A stretch of 64,000 nt of DNA, from NCBI RefSeq assembly GCF_012489685.1, contig NC_080044.1:73208732-73272731 (forward strand), read 5' to 3'. Origin of the DNA: Lotus japonicus (Eukaryota > Streptophyta > Magnoliopsida > Fabales > Fabaceae). A program made the translations under genes and the position numbers. The first letter of the stretch is position 1; every line of letters begins with the position of its first letter. Under the pieces are notes generated by a model. It did not search any database. It was not told the DNA's origin and saw nothing but the letters and a program-made list of their open reading frames with translations. Positions 58,286 through 64,000 of the stretch are shown here, one piece after another.

Positions 58286-60859
58286 ATTTAAGTTTGAGGC
58301 ATGACACCTTTCAAATTCTCTTTTAACCATCTTTATGAAACATGCTTGCATTTATTGAGCATTCAAACCTTTTCTTCAGCATACTCTATTAAATAGGCTC
58401 TACAAATAATCCTCCCTCAAAGGCCGCAAAGATGTGTTATATATATGTTTGGATTGTAATTCATTTCCCTATACAAGCACGAAAATGAAAACCACGACGT
58501 GCATAAACATTTTTCTAAGATTGGCCTCCCAACTGTTGCCGGTACACGGTAAACCTGCACTCTGTTTCTTAGTTCCATCAGCTATGTAGAAGGACAAGTT
58601 ATATGATGTGAAGCAGCAACAATTGTTTGAAATTCTCTTGTCATTAGCACCATGTGAAAGAAGAATTACTTTCACGCTCACCCATGCATGCGCTTTTGTG
58701 GTGTTTTAACTTTTAACACTGTCTTGAGAAATGATATATTGGCCATATATGTGGGATTGAGTTTGGAAGGTAAATTGATTTTTAGGCTCCCTGCAAATTA
58801 GTGCAGGACCCCTTTGGGTACGGTTCTAATTCACGGATTCAAGTAAAAAATTAATTTTGGTTACGGACCAGATTCTTCGCATTGACCCAACCTGCATTGG
58901 CCGTTCAATCCAGGTTAGCCCAATCCGGTTTGGCTTTGCTTGCTTGAACCAACCGGGCAGCCCTACGGTCAAGCAAAATCATAGCCGATTTGTCCAAATG
59001 CAATGGACGCCACTCGGAATCAAGAGACAAGGAGAATTCTCATTCTCTAAATTCACTCGATTATATCTAAGACTATCCAATTATAGGAAACAAACCATCA
59101 ACATGGCTAGATATGACTTTTATTCTACTCGATCATAGACTAATTTAAGTGTTGGAGTCTCTTTTACAAGTAATTTAGTCGTTCTAAGGAATCAAGTAAA
59201 TTGATCAACTGGACTGAACATATATGCTTTGTTGTGAAACTATACTCCTTTCTGTAGTTCAAGACAATATACCATTTGAATGACACTGAAACCCTTTTAG
59301 TATTTTACTTCTCAGCTTCTTTCTCAGCTTCTTTGGACCTTTAATTATATTATCTTTCCTCTTACTGAAAAGCCTTCAACTTTGCTCCATCCTGCGCTCA
59401 TTTCCTTCATGTGGCTCTTTCTCGTGTCTCCTTTATGGTAACTGCTTCACGTGATTGAACCATATCTTTAAAATGATCCTAACCTTACTGTCAGTCTGTC
59501 ACTAATTAAGTTCCCTTCTTAGTTTGTGTAATTTATTCCTTATAGGCTCATTTAAGACATCTAATGTAGTTCAACCGTACCTATTCATCTAAGACATCTT
59601 CTATAGGCACAGAACCGATCTATGTAGCTCCAAGAATCTTGTACCTCATTTTACAATAGGTCAGCCAAGTTTCACAACACACAGTCACACGTTCAGATAA
59701 TCCCTATTCCCTTGTGCCATCATTGCAACTATCCCAGTACTTTATTTTCCCATCCACATAGGCCAACTCAGGCTCACGAACAAAGTTCCTACACCATGAT
59801 CCACTTTAACAGTTAAATATTCGATTTTACTCTGTAAAAGACAAGACACACATACAAGAAGACATGGTGTAATAATGACTAGTAGGCTTAATTTTAAGTA
59901 GGCACATACGGCATAATGATAGCCTGCGTTGAATAGAATAGAATATTTGTACAAAACAAAAATGGCAGAGCAAGACCACTGGGAGGTTCCATCACTTCTG
60001 GGACCCAATTTTTAAGCAAAAGAATCTCGCAAAGATTATTGTTTTGCAATTGGGGGATTTCAACAACATTACTAGACAGCAGGAATGTTGGACCCAACAA
60101 TTGCATATAGTCAAGATAAGCACACAGAACTGACAGAAGTGTAACTTCAATTCAACAGCATTTGAAATTTAGTAGAGTTAACTAATATGCAAACATTTCT
60201 ATTCAATGAAAACAGCTAAACAAATAGTTGTATCTCATTTGGAAGAGTTTATTTGAGCTTATCTTATTTTATAATCGTCTATATAAGTGTTTTGAATAAA
60301 TTATGTAAATAGTTCATAGTCTACTTATAAGCTGTTTTGAGGTTATTTTTAAAGTTATTTAATTTAATTTATGAAAAAGAGCTGACTGAAAAGAAAAATT
60401 CTTTCTTCACTAAGTTAAGTAATATGTGTAATTTAATTCAGTAGGCTTATTTTTTGGTTATAGTTTCTCATTTTTGTGTGCTAACAAACAGACTAGTTAA
60501 GCTTCATGTTCTCTTTTGATAAGCAACAAATTGTGACATCTTCAGCATTGGATCCATCTTAGGCTCTGCACTTTCCCATCATTGATCATAGCTAGCCTTT
60601 AGCAAAACAGAATAATGTTTAGTTAACATACTAATTCTACCTTCACCTTGTGAGATTAGGTAGAAATGGGAGAGAAATGAATGATATGATTTGTGATGTG
60701 ACAGGAAATACAGAGAGAGATATAAAAAAAATAGGTGAAAATAAGATAGAAGAGAAAGTGAGATGTGTATGTATCATTACTCAACAAAACACCTTTAATT
60801 TCTTGCGGAACATATTTGGAGTTGATGAAAACTATCATTACAAACAGCAAAAAAAAAAG
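58286..60859. other. Mostly gene-free stretch
   Basis: A 93-codon frame at 58857-59138 (+) and a minus-strand frame near 60106-59894 (QLQNNNLCEILLLKNWVPEV; MEPPSGLALPFLF) look partly protein-like but match no family I know. The dispersed repeat related to 45.3 kb lies at about 60236-60390. Confidence 0.35.
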
Positions 60860-62256
60860 GCTTAATTACACTTTTCGTCCCTGATCTATACCTTTTATGC
60901 AATTTTGGTCCCCTTTGTTTAAAACGAGCAATTTTGGTACATCAAAGATATAGACGTGACATTTGGGTCCTTCCGTCAATTGCCTTTTAATTCTAAACGG
61001 AATATTCTTTTTTGTGAATTCTTTTTTGCTAATTACACCACTAGGGATGACACATCAGTAAATAAATAAAAATAAAAAATAAAATAAATAAAACAAATTA
61101 ATTAAAAAATGAATTAATCATATTGAAACCTAATCCCATTTAAAAAAAAAAAACTAATCCCAAATTTCTAACATCTCAGTTCACAACCTCCATGAGAGCC
61201 CACAACCACCGTTCCTGCTCCCCTGAATTCTTCTCAATCCAACAACCAATGCATCAAGTCAGTCCGGACATGGCCTCTCAGTCACTTTTCCTCCGCCTTT
61301 GAGCCTCTTCATCTTCCTCCTCTTCATCTTAATACACAAAGGGAGAAAGCCAGTTCGAGTGTGGATGAAGGTGAGTCTCCTGATCGAGGTTTCGTTGAAG
61401 GAAAAGAAGAAGAGCCACCCACAACCACCAGACGACGAGCTCTTCCGCGCCGATCACCGCTTCTTCTTAGCCGGCAACGATCGAGATCTAAAACAACCTT
61501 GTACGTTGTGCCTGTGTTGATTTTGAACATAAACCCAGAACACCGCTTCTTCAATGGTCCTAGATTCAAACATAAATCCAGAACAGTTGTTCCCAAATCG
61601 AGAACGAGAGAGAAACGTGAGCGAACATCCTTGTACGTTATGCCACCCCCAATTGTTGATTTTGTATGAAAGGTGTGAACTTTGGGGGTGGCATAAGCGT
61701 GGGTTTTGAGGGGTTTAGGTGGTGAGAGAGAAAAGAGAGATGCAGAGACAGGTGAGAGGGAGGAAACATAAACAGAGGGAGAAAAATCAAGAACATAAAC
61801 AGTAAGTGAAATTCATAGGGAGCGGTGAGAGAGATTCAGGTGAGAGGAGGGAAGAAGATGAAGACAAGGGAGATGATGAAGATTTAGATATAAAATGAGA
61901 TTTGATATTTTTTTATTTCAGGGTTAAATTTAATTAGTTTTAATTAAATTCTTCTTTGCTGGTTTATTAACCTTAAATGAGTTGGTTATGATTTAGGTTT
62001 TTTTTTTGTTACAGGTTATGATTTAGGTTAAACAAATTTTGTTAATTATTTATTTATATTTCTATTTAATGAAGTGGCAATTTTGTCAGATCCACATCAC
62101 TAATAAATTCCACATAGTTTAACTCTGTTAGCAATTTGACAGAAGTACCTAATTGTCACATCCTGATCTTTGATGTACCAAAATTGCTCGTTTTAAATAA
62201 AGGGGACTAAAATTGCACAAAAGATATAGATTAGGGACGAAAAGTGCAATTAAGCA
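60860..62256. mobile_element. 1.4-kb element with ~90-bp inverted repeats
   Basis: The left end GCTTAATTACACTTTTCGTC and the right end (other strand) GCTTAATTGCACTTTTCGTC are matched over about 90 bp (TTTTATGCAATTTTGGTCCC; AAAACGAGCAATTTTGGTAC). Both ends lie in A tracts, so the duplication cannot be resolved. Inside, 61170-61670 is GC-richer with an open frame on the plus strand (RRALPRRSPLLLSRQRSRSK) that resembles no known family and may be a captured host piece. Confidence 0.75.
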
Positions 62257-62265
62257 AAAAAAAAT

Positions 62266-62573
62266 TGTATTTCAGGATTCAATGATGTGACCTCATGCTT
62301 AAGGAGGCGCATTTCCTAACTAGGGAATTTGCTTCAAACCTTGGGCCAATAGGCCCAATACCTATCAAGAATTTAATCTTGTGATAGTTTGGTGCCACTC
62401 TCCCTATCCTACAGTAGTGGGAGCCTTTTTCACTGGGTCTCCATTTCCATCTTGAAAATAAATCCTTTTAAGTTTGAAAACCCTTTGTAATTGATTTCAC
62501 TAACAAGCCCACTTTGATTTTTGTTAAACGTAGATCATCTTGCTGACGAGAAAATTGATTATTGAGTAAGTAT
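62266..62573. repeat. Second copy of the 13.1-kb dispersed repeat
   Basis: It is colinear with 13143-13478 and highly similar, with small indels (e.g. CTTAAGGAGGCGCATTTCC here, CTTAAGGAGGTGTATTTCC there). It starts directly after the element at 60860-62256 and its A tract. Confidence 0.8.
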
Positions 62574-63175
62574 CCTCTAGATATGTAAAAAGATCGTTCG
62601 CCATCAATATTGAGATTGAATGGCCCAATCTCAATCTCAGCCCATTACCTCCAAGTACCAAAAATTGTTTCTTGACAAAAAAATGTAAGAGTTCCAATAT
62701 TTTACTATTCCCTTATTGACAAAAAAAAGTTATTCCCTTATAAGTTTTATGAATTTAAAAATTATTTTCAGAAATTATTTTCAAAATATGTTTTTTCATT
62801 AAAACAAATTATTATTCAGAAGAAGAAAAAAAAGTTGGTTTTGCAATACGTTATTCAAAGCTGATAGACAATTTGACCCAAAAAAAGAGCTGATAGACAA
62901 TTGACTTGAAACTAGGAAACAAAGACAAAAACACATCTCTTGTGATTTCCATTTTTGAAATTGAAAATAAAAATAGTTTTGAGTTTTTTAGGTAAAGAAG
63001 GTGGTATAGGACTATAGGTTCTAATGAGCTTGATTCACCATCAACCGCCTTTGGGCTGTGTTTTGCTTTTATTTGAAGATCGCAGGGGCACCTTATTTTT
63101 TAGGTGTTAGCTCGGGGTCTTATTTTTTTCTTTTAAAGTTGGTGTTTTTCATGCAGGGACCCTTGGTGGTGATTT

Positions 63176-63545
63176 AATTCTAGCGGAGATCGAGGACTTG
63201 GAAAATGAGGTTGTTGTTTGCTTGGAGGAGGAATTTTCGTAGACTTTGTTTGCGAGCCGAATTGCTTGGAGTTCGTGAAGGCGTTGAAGAAGAAATTGTA
63301 TCACTTTCATGTGTATCAAAGCGCTCTGTTGGATTTGTACCTTCTTTCTCGCGACTGGAACGTTCATATCCAACATGTGTTATGTGAAGCTAATGCGCTG
63401 GTGAATTGCCTCGCGGGGCTTGAAGCTTATTTATAGTGTGCGGTGACCACTTTGGACTCTCCCGTTCCCGCGGTCTTGCCTCTTTTGGCGCGTGATTTGT
63501 TAGCGCAATAGTATGTTAATTTTCTTCCCATTCAAAAAAACAAAC
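63176..63545 (+). pseudogene. LINE 3' end: C-terminal half of an RNase H domain
   Basis: The frame near 63218-63436 reads EPNCLEFVKALKKKLYHFHV, DLYLLSRDWNVHIQHVLCEA and NALVNCLAGLEAYL, the end of the RNase H domain of plant LINE polyproteins. It is followed by a short 3' UTR and an A-rich tail at 63533. Upstream parts are missing: a 5'-truncated insertion. Confidence 0.75.
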
Positions 63546-64000
63546 ATTTAACCAAACGATGCCTTTCCAGGTTTGTTTTTATTTTCTTTCTTTAATTTCA
63601 CCCTTCCCTAGTGACTTAATAACATGAAATTTCAATACCCTCCAACAAAACCATCTTTTGATTTTGGTTGAAAAAATCATCTTACTTAAAAGGCATTGAG
63701 TTTGACATACAAGTTACATTACAAATGCAATGGATATATTGAGACAAATTGGCAAGAACATGGCAACTTCTATTGAAGGCCCAACATATTTTTTCCTCTT
63801 TTTCCATTCCTTGTCTGCATCCCAAAGGCCCTCATCTCTCTCTCCCCATAATAATAATTTTTCAAACCCCTATTTCTATGTGCTTGATGTGTTTACCACA
63901 CCTCCCAAAAGATAGATATCTATGAATTTGGACTTTCTCAACATATCTTATATTATTATGAAAATAATGAATGTAGCACCCTCTATTTTATACTAGCACC
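63546..64000. other. Right edge, no gene seen
   Basis: AT-rich sequence with no recognisable feature up to the window edge. Confidence 0.4.

Noticed and set aside
1..64000. tRNA, rRNA or CRISPR arrays
   Set aside because: No cloverleaf with acceptor stem, no rRNA signature and no regularly spaced direct repeats were seen. tRNA-like boxes belong to SINEs.

Overview
This window is nuclear DNA from a dicot plant, most likely a legume. The genes contain spliceosomal introns, intergenic DNA is very AT-rich, and the space between genes is packed with plant transposons (Stowaway-, Harbinger-, hAT-, Mutator- and CACTA-type elements, SINEs, LINEs, LTR fragments and Helitrons). The species cannot be fixed from sequence alone; the repeat types look legume-like (inference).

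Five genes look intact or nearly so. From left to right: the 3' part of an adenosine/N6-methyl-AMP deaminase gene (+, 1-1458, runs off the left edge); a kinase-less L-type lectin receptor-like gene (-, 1586-2584) tail to tail with it; a seven-exon TM9/nonaspanin (TMN/EMP70) gene (+, 28595-34234) encoding 592 residues; an intronless BRL2/VH1-type brassinosteroid-receptor-like kinase (+, 41394-44792); and a three-exon IDD zinc-finger gene of the SGR5/IDD15 type (-, 53092-55542). An uncharacterised 191-codon ORF lies at 14543-15118. The TMN, BRL2 and SGR5 genes match neighbours on Arabidopsis chromosome 2 (At2g01970, At2g01950, At2g01940), so 28.6-55.5 kb appears to be an old conserved gene block with transposons inserted between the genes.

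Broken genes: a TMN5-type nonaspanin fragment with a stop codon at a conserved Trp, fused to a LINE tail (3987-4616, -); an Alba-domain gene fragment with two frameshifts (6146-6408, -); an FBD/F-box-LRR C-terminal fragment (15256-15660, -); and LINE remnants at 7670-8560 and 63176-63545.

The region 8.6-24.8 kb is a Helitron complex. Two Helitron 3' termini of one family (hairpin, 8-nt spacer, CTAG, then T) lie at 8646 (-) and 24791 (+), pointing outward. Two related 5' ends occur at 15737 and 19772. The arms carry degenerate tandem repeats and nested MITEs, and one copy has an extra GC-rich insert. Many other elements could be delimited to the base by exact target-site duplications: hAT 4759-5396, 46262-46738 and 49215-49642; Mutator-like 10016-10198 and 37242-38012; CACTA 25775-26882; Stowaway-like 15974-16277, 36906-37219 and 40071-40384; Harbinger-like 52134-52526 nested in 51842-52619; and a solo LTR 11073-11276. 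No rRNA, tRNA or CRISPR was seen.
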